The notes beneath the pieces were generated by a model. It was not told where the DNA came from. It did no database searches and saw only the letters and a list, made by a program, of their open reading frames with translations. From an uncultured Arachnia sp. (GTDB lineage Bacteria > Actinomycetota > Actinomycetes > Propionibacteriales > Propionibacteriaceae), in NCBI GenBank assembly GCA_947499145.1, contig CANMNB010000008.1, positions 62,001-126,000 on the forward strand: a stretch of 64,000 nucleotides of DNA, read 5' to 3'. Shown piece by piece: positions 11,697 to 20,231 of the stretch; position 1 is the stretch's first letter; every line of letters begins with the position of its first letter. Made by a program: the position numbers and the translations under genes.

Positions 11697-12767
11697 ATGG
11701 ATTTCTTTCTCGTCCCCATCATCGCCGCGGCGATCCTGGTGGTGTTCCTGGTGATCATGATGGTGCGCATCGTGCCGCAGGCGCACCGCTTCAACGTCGA
11801 GCGCTTCGGCCGCTACCGCGTGACGCTCCAGCCCGGGCTGAACTTCATCATCCCGCTCGCCGACCGCGTCCGCGACAAGCTCGACATCCGCGAGCAGGTG
11901 TTCACCTCGACGCCGCAACCGGTGATCACAGAGGACAACCTCGTCGTCCACATCGACACGGTGCTCTACTACCAGATCACCGATCCCCGGGCCGCCGCCT
12001 ACGAAGTGGCCAACTACCTGCAGGCCATCGACCAGCTCACCGTCACGACGCTGAGAAACCTCATCGGCACCATGGACCTGGAGCGCACCCTGACGTCGCG
12101 GGAGGCCATCAACGCCCAGCTGCGCAGCGTGCTCGACGAGGCCACCGGCAAGTGGGGCATCCGGGTGAACCGGGTGGAGATCAAGGCCATCGACCCGCCC
12201 GGCACCATCAAGGAGGCGATGGAGAAGCAGATGCGTGCCGAGCGCGACAAGCGCGCGGCCATCCTGCACGCCGAGGGCGAACGACAGTCCCGGATCCTCA
12301 CCGCCGAGGGCACCCGGCAGCAGGAGATCCTGCTGGCCCAGGGTGAGCAGCAGGCCCGGATCCTGCGGGCCGACGGCGAGGCCCAGGCCATCGAGCGGGT
12401 GTTCCAGGCCGTCCACGCCAACGACGCCGACCCGAAACTCCTCGCGTACAAGTACCTCGAGACCTTGCCGGCTCTGGCCAACGGCGAGAACAGCACGTTC
12501 TTCGTGATCCCGGGCGAGTTCACCGAGGCGATCAGGACCGTGACCACGGCGTTCGGCGACCACTCGGAGTCCAAGCCCCGGCCGGAGCCCACCACGTCGC
12601 CCGACCACGCGGGGGCCGACGACACCCCGCAGCTGGGCCGGGACGAGGGTCCCCGGCAGCTCGAGTCGATGGGCTCCACCCAGGCGGCCGATGAGGCCGC
12701 GCGCAGTGCGGAGATCGCTGTGAGCGAGGCGAAGGCCGAGGCCAGAGCCGCGCAGGGTGGCGTGTAA
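11697..12767 (+). CDS. SPFH/band 7 (stomatin-like) membrane protein
   Basis: A 356-residue protein with one N-terminal helix (VPIIAAAILVVFLVIMM), then an SPFH domain (QAHRFNVERFGRYRVTLQPGL onward). A long helical region rich in Glu, Arg and Ala follows (ILHAEGERQSRIL and related repeats), typical of stomatin coiled coils. The tail is low in complexity and acidic, rich in Pro, Asp and Ala. It probably oligomerises at the membrane with the NfeD protein encoded just upstream. A strong hairpin terminator follows 97 bp after the stop. Confidence 0.9.
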   Translation: MDFFLVPIIAAAILVVFLVIMMVRIVPQAHRFNVERFGRYRVTLQPGLNFIIPLADRVRDKLDIREQVFTSTPQPVITEDNLVVHIDTVLYYQITDPRAAAYEVANYLQAIDQLTVTTLRNLIGTMDLERTLTSREAINAQLRSVLDEATGKWGIRVNRVEIKAIDPPGTIKEAMEKQMRAERDKRAAILHAEGERQSRILTAEGTRQQEILLAQGEQQARILRADGEAQAIERVFQAVHANDADPKLLAYKYLETLPALANGENSTFFVIPGEFTEAIRTVTTAFGDHSESKPRPEPTTSPDHAGADDTPQLGRDEGPRQLESMGSTQAADEAARSAEIAVSEAKAEARAAQGGV

Positions 12768-12864
12768 GCGACCCCACGCCGCGAGGTCGCGCCGCAAGCG
12801 GGACGCGCGGCCGCACCCCACGAGTTCGACCGCCACCAACCATCAGTAGTGACCGGCACGTACC

Positions 12865-12931
12865 CGAAAGGGGCCGGATCGGCGGAGGCAAGGACACTAT
12901 GTCCTCGGCTTCCTCGATCCGGCCCCTTTCG
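12865..12931 (+). terminator. Long perfect hairpin after the nfeD-SPFH operon
   Basis: A 17-bp perfect stem (12865-12881 with 12915-12931) containing GGGGCC closes a 33-nt loop that holds a second 5-bp stem (AGGAC/GTCCT). The right arm ends in CCCCTTTCG, giving a short pyrimidine run. It probably stops the nfeD-SPFH transcript and, being symmetrical, may also block convergent reads. It lies in the 471-bp gene-free gap 12768-13238, which otherwise holds repeats. Confidence 0.7.
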
Positions 12932-13027
12932 TGCACGCTCTGTCATGGGACGGCCGAACCCAGGGGGCTCACCACCAGCCACGACCAGGCGGCGCGACGG
13001 TGCACACGAGGCCGCGGACGCCACTCA

Positions 13028-13069
13028 AGTGGGAGCTTTGGTGGCGAGCTCGCGACCAAAGCTCCCACT
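13028..13069. repeat. Palindrome of the AGTGGGAG family, copy 2 (nearly perfect, 42 bp)
   Basis: The 15-bp arms AGTGGGAGCTTTGGT and ACCAAAGCTCCCACT are perfectly paired around a centre that is itself palindromic (GCGAGCTCGC). One G-G pair is the only mismatch in 21 positions. It shares both arms in shortened form with the copy at 11025-11066. Confidence 0.85.
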
Positions 13070-13099
13070 CAGTGCAGGTGCCGGAGCCGAGGCGACGTC

Positions 13100-13226
13100 G
13101 TTTCGACACGGCCGCTCCGCGGCCTACTCAACGACCGAATCCACGCACGCCGAGCAGCCGCCGCCAGGCGGCGTGTCGAGGCGACGTCGTTTCGACACGG
13201 CCGCTCCGCGGCCTACTCAACGACCG
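13100..13226. repeat. Cluster of three REP-like palindromes, two of a TCGTT/AACGA subtype (cluster B)
   Basis: Copies at 13100-13137 and 13189-13226 are identical. On the minus strand they read GTTGAGTAG, stem GGCCGC/GCGGCC, then GTGTCGAAAC, so the outer arms are TCGTT/AACGA. Between them, at 13146-13183, is a plus-strand CGCC/GGCG copy with GCAG in place of GTAG. The cluster sits between the convergent SPFH and M20 genes. Confidence 0.8.
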
Positions 13227-13238
13227 GGGGCGCCGCAA

Positions 13239-14570
13239 TCAACGACCGGCGAGGTTCTGCAGCAGCAGGGTCTCAGCCTGGATGGCGCGAGCGAGGTCGC
13301 CGAGGTTCAGGGACTCGTCGATCCCGTGCATGCGGGAGTCCGGGTCCGTGACGGCGGTGACCAGCACCGTCGCCCCCGGGTAGCGCTCGGCGAACTCGGC
13401 GACGATCGGGATGCTGCCGCCGCAGCCGATCTCGACGGCGTCGGTTCCGAAGGCGTCGCGGAAGGCGGCCCGGGCCGCCTCGGCGTGCGGACCGTCCAGT
13501 TCGATGGAGCTGGGTCCGCCGCGCTGCCCCGGCTCCACCTCGACGTGGGCCCCCCACGGCGCGTGTGCGACGAGGTGGTCGCGCAGCAGGCGCTCGGCCT
13601 CCTCGGGGTCCTGCCCCGGCGCCAGCCGGACGCTGACCTTGGCGGACGCCGTCGGGATGAGCGTGTTGGAGGCGTCGGCGACGCGGGTGGCGTCGATGGC
13701 CAGGACGGAGGCCGACGGCCGGTACCACATCTTCTCGACGGCGCTGCCGTCGCCGATCAGCTCCACGCCGTCGAGGACGCCGGTCTCCTCGCGGAGTCGG
13801 TCGAGCGGGTAGTCGAGCTCCGGGGCGGATCGGCTCACCAGTCCCTCGATGGCGACGTTGCCCGCGTCGTCGTGCAGGGTGGCGAGCAGTCGACACAGGG
13901 CGGTGAGCGCGTCCGGCACCACTCCGCCGAATTGTCCGGAGTGCAGACCGGCCTCCAGCGTCGAGACCGTCACCACGGCGTCGACGACCCCGCGCAGCGA
14001 CGTGGTGAGGCTGGGGACGCCGACGGTCCAGTTGATGGAGTCGGCGATCACGAAGACGTCCGCGGACAACTCGTCAGCGTGGCGGTCCAGCAGGGCCTCC
14101 ATCGACGGCGACCCGATCTCCTCCTCGCCCTCGATGAACAGCTTCACCCCCACGGGCGGGTTGCCGTCGAACGCGCGCAGTGCCCCCAGGTGGGCGGCGA
14201 TCCCGCCCTTGTCGTCCGCGGAGCCACGGGCGAACAGCCGGCCGTCGCGCTCCTCGGGGGTGAACGGCTCCGACGTCCACGCAGCCAGTTCGCCGGTGGG
14301 CTGCACGTCGTAGTGGGCGTAGAGCAGGGCCGTGGGCTTCCCGGGCGGGGCCGGGTAGTGGCCGTAGACGGCGGGCTTGCCCCCGGCTTCCAGGAGTCGC
14401 ACCTCCGGGCAGCGCGCGCCGCGCAGCAGTGCGGCGACGTGGTCCGCGCAGGCGCGGACGTCGGCGTCGTGCTCGGGCTGCGAGGAGATCGACGGGATGG
14501 CGATCAGCTCGTGCAGGTCGGCGATGACCGAGGGCAGCACGCCCTCGATGTCCCAGGCGAGATTGCTCAT
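13239..14570 (-). CDS. M20 family zinc dipeptidase/peptidase
   Basis: A 443-residue M20 (CNDP/PepV-like) metallopeptidase that cleaves dipeptides or acylated amino acids in the cytoplasm. The metal-binding and catalytic motifs appear in order: YAHYDVQP, GSADDKGG, FIEGEEEIGS, ADSINW, and a late MHGIDE histidine. The ATG at 14570 is followed by SNLAWDIEGVLP. Sequence further upstream is not coding in this frame. It is divergent from the LacI gene. Confidence 0.92.
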   Translation of the reverse strand: MSNLAWDIEGVLPSVIADLHELIAIPSISSQPEHDADVRACADHVAALLRGARCPEVRLLEAGGKPAVYGHYPAPPGKPTALLYAHYDVQPTGELAAWTSEPFTPEERDGRLFARGSADDKGGIAAHLGALRAFDGNPPVGVKLFIEGEEEIGSPSMEALLDRHADELSADVFVIADSINWTVGVPSLTTSLRGVVDAVVTVSTLEAGLHSGQFGGVVPDALTALCRLLATLHDDAGNVAIEGLVSRSAPELDYPLDRLREETGVLDGVELIGDGSAVEKMWYRPSASVLAIDATRVADASNTLIPTASAKVSVRLAPGQDPEEAERLLRDHLVAHAPWGAHVEVEPGQRGGPSSIELDGPHAEAARAAFRDAFGTDAVEIGCGGSIPIVAEFAERYPGATVLVTAVTDPDSRMHGIDESLNLGDLARAIQAETLLLQNLAGR

Positions 14571-14667
14571 GCCCCCCACCGTACCGATGAACACCTTGCT
14601 GCAACTTTTCGCCACCGGTTTGATAGCGTTGCACGAGCACCGAGGACACCGTGAGGGAGGGCGCACC

Positions 14668-15663
14668 GTGGCGCAGACACGCCGGACCAGGATGGCCGAC
14701 GTCGCCGAGCTCGCGGGCGTCTCCACCGCCACCGTCTCCCGAGTGCTGTCGGGCAAGCCCGGCGTGAAGGAGGACACGCGCGTCGCCGTGCTCAGCGCCA
14801 TGGAGGAGGCCGGCTACATCCGCGAGAAGGCGCCGTCGCGCCGCTCCGGGGTGGTGGCCATCGTCGTGCCGGAGCTCTCGAACCCCGCCTTCCCCGCGTT
14901 CGTCGAGGAACTCGACATCCTGCTCTTCGCCGCCGGCCAGCCGGTGGTCGTGTGCCCGGCGGGCTCGTCGGGCACCAGCGAGATGCACCACCTCGAGACG
15001 CTGCAGGACATGAACATCTCCGGCGTCATCTCGGTCTCCGGCACCCCGGCCGACAGCCAGGGCAGCAACGAGCACTACCAGCGGCTCATCGACTCCGGCG
15101 TCCCCACGGTCTTCGTCAACGGCTACTCCGCCGCCCTCAAGGGCGCCTTCTTCTCCTGCTCCGACGCCGAAGCCGTCACGGCGTCGGTGGCGCACCTGCG
15201 CTCGCTGGGACACCAGCGCATCGGACTCGCGATCGGGCCCGAGCGCTACCTGCCCACGCGACGCAAGATCGAGGCCTTCACCGCCCTCGGCTTCAAGCGG
15301 GACAGCATCGCGGCCACCATCTTCACTGCCGAGGGCGGCCAGCTCGCCGCCGCCCGCCTCATCGACTCCGACCACACCGCCATCGTCTGCGGCTCCGACC
15401 TCATGGCGCTGGGCGCCATCCGCGAGGCGCGCCGTCGCGGGATGTCCGTCCCGGGCGACCTGTCGGTCGTCGGCTACGACGACAGCCCGCTCATGGCGTT
15501 CACCGACCCGGCCCTGACCACCGTCCGGCAGCCGGTGCGGGCCATGTGCGAGGCGGCCGTCACCGCCCTCCTCGAGGCGCTCGAGGGCGCCGCGCTGGAC
15601 CGCTCCGAGATGCTGTTCCACCCTGACCTGATCATCCGACACTCGACAGGACCCGCTGCATGA
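14668..15663 (+). CDS. LacI-family transcriptional regulator
   Basis: 331 residues. The helix-turn-helix and hinge helix are MADVAELAGVSTATVSRVLSG at the N-terminus, followed by a periplasmic-binding-like sensor domain (GVVAIVVPELSNPAF through VVGYDDSPLMAFTDPALTTV). The start is a GTG with GAGGGAGG 7 nt upstream. It overlaps the alpha-glucosidase start by 4 nt, so it probably controls that operon in response to an alpha-glucoside. Upstream, TTGCTGCAA (14596-14604) and GTTGCA (14628-14633) are possible operator parts, unproven. Confidence 0.92.
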   Translation: MAQTRRTRMADVAELAGVSTATVSRVLSGKPGVKEDTRVAVLSAMEEAGYIREKAPSRRSGVVAIVVPELSNPAFPAFVEELDILLFAAGQPVVVCPAGSSGTSEMHHLETLQDMNISGVISVSGTPADSQGSNEHYQRLIDSGVPTVFVNGYSAALKGAFFSCSDAEAVTASVAHLRSLGHQRIGLAIGPERYLPTRRKIEAFTALGFKRDSIAATIFTAEGGQLAAARLIDSDHTAIVCGSDLMALGAIREARRRGMSVPGDLSVVGYDDSPLMAFTDPALTTVRQPVRAMCEAAVTALLEALEGAALDRSEMLFHPDLIIRHSTGPAA

Positions 15664-17279
15664 CCCAGACCCCCGAATGGTGGCGCACCGCCGTCATCTA
15701 CCAGATCTACCCCCGCTCCTTCCGCGACCTCTCGGGCGACGGCTACGGTGACCTCCCAGGCGTGATCGACCGACTGGACTACCTGCGTGACCTCGGTGTC
15801 GACGCCGTCTGGCTGTCGCCGTTCTACCGCTCCCCCATGGCCGACGCGGGCTACGACGTCGCTGACTACCGCGCGGTGGACCCCATGTTCGGCGAGACCG
15901 CCGACGCGCACCGGCTCATTGAAGAGGCCCACGCCCGCGGCCTCAAGGTGATCTTCGACCTGGTCCCGAACCACACCTCCGACGAGCACGCGTGGTTCCA
16001 GGCGGCGCTGGCCGCCAAGCCCGGCTCCCCGGAGCGCGACCGCTACATGTTCCGCGACGGCAAGGGCGCCGACGGCGAACTGCCGCCGAACAACTGGACC
16101 AGCGTCTTCGGTGGCCCCGCCTGGACCCGGCTCACCGGCGCCGACGGCACCCCCGAGCAGTGGTACCTGCACCTCTTCGACGTCAAGCAGCCCGACCTGA
16201 ACTGGGACTCCCCCGTGGTCCGCTCCGAGTTCGAGGACATCCTGCGCCACTGGCTCGACGCCGGCGTGGACGGGTTCCGCATCGACGTCGCCCACGGGCT
16301 GGTCAAGGCCGAGGGTCTGCCGGACGTCGACCACGACACCCTCATGCTGTCCAGCGACTCCGGTCCCCAGTGGGACCAGGACGGGGTGCACGAGATCTAC
16401 CGCTCCTGGCACCGGGTGCTGGCGGACTACGACGGCGACCGCGCCCTCGTCGCCGAGGCCTGGGTCCACTCGGACCGCCTGCCGCTGTACGTCCGCCGCG
16501 ACGAGATGCACCAGGCGTTCAACTTCGACTTCCTCACCTGCCCGTGGGACGCCGACGCCTACCGCGACGTCATCACCTCCTCGCTGGAGGCCAACGACGC
16601 CGTGGGTGCCCCCACCACGTGGGTGCTCAGCAACCACGACGTGCTGCGGCACCGTTCGCGGCTCGGGCGCGAGGACACCGGCAACCGCTTCGGCATCGGC
16701 CCCGACGACGAGCAGCCGGACCACGAGCTCGGCCTGGCCCGCGCCACGGCCGCCACGCTGATGATGCTGGCGCTGCCCGGCTCCGCCTACGTCTACCAGG
16801 GCGAGGAGCTGGGGCTGCCCGACCACACCACCCTCCCGCACGAGTACCGACAGGACCCGACGTGGGAGCGCTCCGACCACGAGCAGGTGGGCCGCGACGG
16901 CTGCCGCGTCCCGCTGCCCTGGACCGCCGACGCCCCCGGGCTCGGCTTCTCCCCCACCGGCGAGACCTGGCTGCCGCAGCCCGAGTCCTACCGCGACCTC
17001 GCCGCCGACCAGCAGGTGGACGACCCCGACTCCGTCTGGAGCCTCTACCACGCAGCCCTGGCCGAGCGCCGCGCGCGCGGGCTGGGTGCAGGGTCGCTGG
17101 AATGGATCGAGGGCTACGGCGACGGCGTGGTGGCGTTCCGCAACGGCGACGTCGTCTGCATCGCCAACATCTCCGGCCCCGAGATCCACCTCCCCGACGA
17201 CGCGTCGGTCCTCCTGTGCACCGGACCCCGGGATGGGGTGCTGACCGCCAACCGGACCGTCTGGCTGGCCCAGCAGTGA
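15660..17279 (+). CDS. GH13 alpha-glucosidase
   Basis: A 539-residue GH13 hydrolase of the alpha-glucosidase/oligo-1,6-glucosidase type, acting on short alpha-glucans in the cytoplasm. The conserved regions are DLVPNHTSDEH, the nucleophile in DGFRIDVAHG (Asp209), the acid in LVAEAWV (Glu266), and the third carboxylate in LSNHD (Asp327). The start ATGA overlaps the stop of the LacI gene, and its own stop overlaps the following acyl-CoA ligase. The exact linkage specificity cannot be read from the sequence. Confidence 0.93.
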   Translation: MTQTPEWWRTAVIYQIYPRSFRDLSGDGYGDLPGVIDRLDYLRDLGVDAVWLSPFYRSPMADAGYDVADYRAVDPMFGETADAHRLIEEAHARGLKVIFDLVPNHTSDEHAWFQAALAAKPGSPERDRYMFRDGKGADGELPPNNWTSVFGGPAWTRLTGADGTPEQWYLHLFDVKQPDLNWDSPVVRSEFEDILRHWLDAGVDGFRIDVAHGLVKAEGLPDVDHDTLMLSSDSGPQWDQDGVHEIYRSWHRVLADYDGDRALVAEAWVHSDRLPLYVRRDEMHQAFNFDFLTCPWDADAYRDVITSSLEANDAVGAPTTWVLSNHDVLRHRSRLGREDTGNRFGIGPDDEQPDHELGLARATAATLMMLALPGSAYVYQGEELGLPDHTTLPHEYRQDPTWERSDHEQVGRDGCRVPLPWTADAPGLGFSPTGETWLPQPESYRDLAADQQVDDPDSVWSLYHAALAERRARGLGAGSLEWIEGYGDGVVAFRNGDVVCIANISGPEIHLPDDASVLLCTGPRDGVLTANRTVWLAQQ

Positions 17280-18979
17280 GCGGGGCTGCGCTGCCGGAGG
17301 CCACCTGGGTCCGGCACTACCAGCCCGGGGTGCCGGCGGAGATCGAGGTGCCGCAGGAGTCCCTGGTCGCGCTGTACGAGCGGGCCACGGCCGAGGCCGG
17401 TGACGCCGTCGCCACCGAGTTCTTCGGCCGCGAGACCAGCTACCGGGAGCTCGGCGACCAGATCGCCCGGGCCGCCGAGGGACTCCGCAGACTCGGGGTG
17501 CGTGCCGGCGACCGGGTGGCGCTGATCCTGCCCAACTGCCCGCAGCACGTCGTCGCCTTCTACGCCGTCCTGCGCCTCGGGGCGATCGCGGTCGAGCACA
17601 ACCCCCTCTACACGGCCCGCGAGCTGCGGCACATGTTCGAGGACCACGGCGCCCGCGTCGTCATCGCCTGGGACGCCGCCGTCGCCAAGCTGCGCGAGCA
17701 GCCGGCCGACGTCGAACTCGACGCCATCGTCTCCGTGAACCTGCTCAAGGCCTTCCCGCTGGTCAAGAGGCTGGCGCTCGGGCTGCCGGTGCCGAAGCTG
17801 CGCGCCACGCGCAACCGGCTCACCCAGCCCGCGCCCGGCACGACGTCGTGGGAGGAGTTGCTCACCGCACCCGCCATCGACGCCGCACACCCGCGACCCA
17901 CCGTCGACGACCTGGCCGTGATCCAGTACACCTCCGGCACCACCGGCCGCCCCAAGGGCGCCATGCTGACGCACAAGAACCTCTACTCCAACGCCCTGCA
18001 GGGCGAGGCGTGGATGCACGGGGCGCAGTACCGCCAGGAGACGTTCTACGCGATCCTGCCGATGTTCCACGCCTTCGGCATGACCCTGTTCCTCACCTAC
18101 GGCATCCACAAGCAGGGGCGGCTGGTGCTGTTCCCGAGCTTCGACGTGGACCTGGTCCTCGACGCCGCCCGCAAGCACCCGCCCACCGTCTACTGCGCCG
18201 TGCCGCCGATCTACGAGGCCACGGCCCGCCGGGCCAAGGAGCGCGGGATCGACCTCAGCACCGCCAAGTACTGCATCTCCGGCGCGATGAGCCTGCCGGA
18301 CTCCACGGTGGAGCTGTGGGAGTCGGTCTCCGGGGGTCTGCTGGTGGAGGGCTATGGCATGACGGAGGCCTCGCCCGTCTGCCTGGGCAACCCGTTCCAC
18401 CCGTCGCGGCGCACCGGCACCATCGGCGTGCCGTTCCCGAGTACCTGGATGCGGGTCGCGGACCCCGAGGACCTCGACCGTGACGTCGCCCCCGGCGAGC
18501 CGGGCGAGCTGCTCATCCACGGCCCGCAGGTCTTCCAGGGCTACTGGCACAACGAGGCCGAGACGGCGCAGACCCTGCTGCCGGGCCACTGGCTGCGCAC
18601 CGGCGACATCGTCACGGTGGACGACGACGGCTTCACCACGATTGTCGACCGTGCCAAGGAGATCATCATCACCGGCGGCTTCAACGTCGCGCCCTCCGAG
18701 GTGGAGCAGGTGCTGACGTCGCACGGCGCGATCGCCGACGCGGCGGTGGTCGGGATGCCGAACCCCTCGGGTGGTGAGCGGGTGGTGGCCGCGGTCACGC
18801 TGGATGCGGGGGCCGAGGTGTCCCACGACGAGCTGCGCGCCTTCTGCCGCGACCGGCTGGCCGCCTACAAGGTCCCGAGGGAGTTCCACGTCGTCGACGA
18901 GCTGCCGAAGTCCATGCTGGGCAAGGTGTTGCGACGCCAGGTGCGGGACTCGCTGGAGTCTCACGCCCCCTTGCGGTAG
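17276..18979 (+). CDS. Long-chain acyl-CoA synthetase (AMP-binding)
   Basis: A 567-residue ANL-superfamily ligase activating fatty acids to acyl-CoA through an acyl-adenylate. The AMP-binding P-loop YTSGTTGRPKGAML, the motif VEGYGMTEASPV, the hinge TGDIVTVDDDGF and the catalytic lysine near KSMLGKVLRR are all present. The GTG start overlaps the alpha-glucosidase stop (GTGA). This tight coupling to a sugar enzyme is unusual and may only reflect packing. The 3' end overlaps the convergent MFS gene by 19 nt. Confidence 0.93.
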   Translation: MSGAALPEATWVRHYQPGVPAEIEVPQESLVALYERATAEAGDAVATEFFGRETSYRELGDQIARAAEGLRRLGVRAGDRVALILPNCPQHVVAFYAVLRLGAIAVEHNPLYTARELRHMFEDHGARVVIAWDAAVAKLREQPADVELDAIVSVNLLKAFPLVKRLALGLPVPKLRATRNRLTQPAPGTTSWEELLTAPAIDAAHPRPTVDDLAVIQYTSGTTGRPKGAMLTHKNLYSNALQGEAWMHGAQYRQETFYAILPMFHAFGMTLFLTYGIHKQGRLVLFPSFDVDLVLDAARKHPPTVYCAVPPIYEATARRAKERGIDLSTAKYCISGAMSLPDSTVELWESVSGGLLVEGYGMTEASPVCLGNPFHPSRRTGTIGVPFPSTWMRVADPEDLDRDVAPGEPGELLIHGPQVFQGYWHNEAETAQTLLPGHWLRTGDIVTVDDDGFTTIVDRAKEIIITGGFNVAPSEVEQVLTSHGAIADAAVVGMPNPSGGERVVAAVTLDAGAEVSHDELRAFCRDRLAAYKVPREFHVVDELPKSMLGKVLRRQVRDSLESHAPLR

Positions 18980-20220
18980 ACGTCCAGCCGGGGCGGCCAC
19001 CGCAGGGTGAGTCGGGCTCGCAGCTCCCGGCGGGACATGAGGAACCAGCCGACGGCGGCGAAGGTGAGCAGGCAGGCGAGCCCGCCGATGAGCAGGGTCC
19101 AGCGCGGACCGAGCGCGTCGCCCACCCACCCGATCAGCGGGGCGCCGATCGGCGTGCCGCCCATGAAGATGGCCATGTAGAGCGCCATCACGCGGCCCCG
19201 GAACTCGGGTGCCGTCGACAGCTGGACGGTGGAGTTCGCCGTCGTCATCACCGTGAGCGCGAAGAGACCGCACGGGATCAGCAGCAGGGCGAACGTGACG
19301 TAGTTGGGCGCCAGGCCGGCCAGGATGCAGAAGACCGAGAAGAGGCCGAGGCCTCCCAGGAGGGTGCGGAGCCGGGGTCGGGCCCGGCGGGCCGACAGCA
19401 GGGCCCCGGCCAGCGTTCCCACGGCCATGAGGGAGCCGAGCAGGCCGAACTCCTCGGCGCCCTTGCCGAAGACCGACGTCGCCATCAGCGCCATGGTGAT
19501 CTGGAAGTTCATGCCGAACGTGCCCAGCATGAAGACCACCAGGAAGACCAGCACCAGATCGGGGCGGGCGCGCACGTAGGCAACGCCCTCCGCCACGGTG
19601 CCGCGGGTCTTCCGCACCGGCGGCAGGAGCAGTTCGTCGTCCCGGATCAGCAGCAACCCCAACAGGACAGCGATGAAACTGGCGGCGTTGATCGCCAGCG
19701 CGGGGGCGATTCCCCACCAGCCGATGACGAGGCCGGCCACGCCCGGACCGATGAGGCGGGCGCCGTTGAACGACGCCGAGTTGAGGCCGACGGCGTTGGG
19801 CACGAGGTGGTGGGGCACCAGCTCGTTGACGAACGCCTGGCGGGCCGGGTTGTCGAAGGAGACCGTGGCGCCCTGGAGGAACGCCAACAGGTAGACGTGC
19901 CAGAGCTCAGCGACGCCCAGCCCCACCAGCGCGAACAGGATGAACCCGTTGAGCGCCAGCAGCAGTTGGGTGTTGACGAGCAGGCGTTTGCGGCTCATGC
20001 GGTCCGCGATCAGCCCGGCGTAGGGCGCGAGGAGCGGGATGGGCAGGAACTGCAGGCCGGTGACCACACCGAGGGCGGTGGCCGACTGGTCGGTGAGCTC
20101 GGTGAGCACCAGCCAGTCCTGGGCGATGCGCGCCATCCACGTCCCGACGTTCGAGACCAGCGCACCCGCCGCGAAGACGCGGTAGTTGTGGATGCCGAGG
20201 CTGGCGAACGTTCTGGACAT
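18961..20220 (-). CDS. MFS transporter (EntS/MFS_3-like exporter)
   Basis: 419 residues with about twelve hydrophobic segments in two halves. The loop between helices 2 and 3, GLIADRMSRKRLLV, is the MFS signature. The arrangement and the start FASLGIHNYRVFAAGALVSNVGTWMARIAQDWLVL resemble the MFS_3/EntS group of drug or siderophore exporters. The ribosome site GGTGGAGG precedes the ATG. It follows xylB on the same strand by 11 bp, so it may share the xylAB transcript, but a role in pentose transport is not indicated by its family. Confidence 0.85.
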   Translation of the reverse strand: MSRTFASLGIHNYRVFAAGALVSNVGTWMARIAQDWLVLTELTDQSATALGVVTGLQFLPIPLLAPYAGLIADRMSRKRLLVNTQLLLALNGFILFALVGLGVAELWHVYLLAFLQGATVSFDNPARQAFVNELVPHHLVPNAVGLNSASFNGARLIGPGVAGLVIGWWGIAPALAINAASFIAVLLGLLLIRDDELLLPPVRKTRGTVAEGVAYVRARPDLVLVFLVVFMLGTFGMNFQITMALMATSVFGKGAEEFGLLGSLMAVGTLAGALLSARRARPRLRTLLGGLGLFSVFCILAGLAPNYVTFALLLIPCGLFALTVMTTANSTVQLSTAPEFRGRVMALYMAIFMGGTPIGAPLIGWVGDALGPRWTLLIGGLACLLTFAAVGWFLMSRRELRARLTLRWPPRLDVYRKGA

Positions 20221-20231
20221 GTACCTCCACC

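Noticed and set aside
12865-12931. Member of the REP family
   Set aside because: It lacks GAGTAG and GTGTCGA, and the long perfect stem with a short pyrimidine tail after an operon fits a terminator better.
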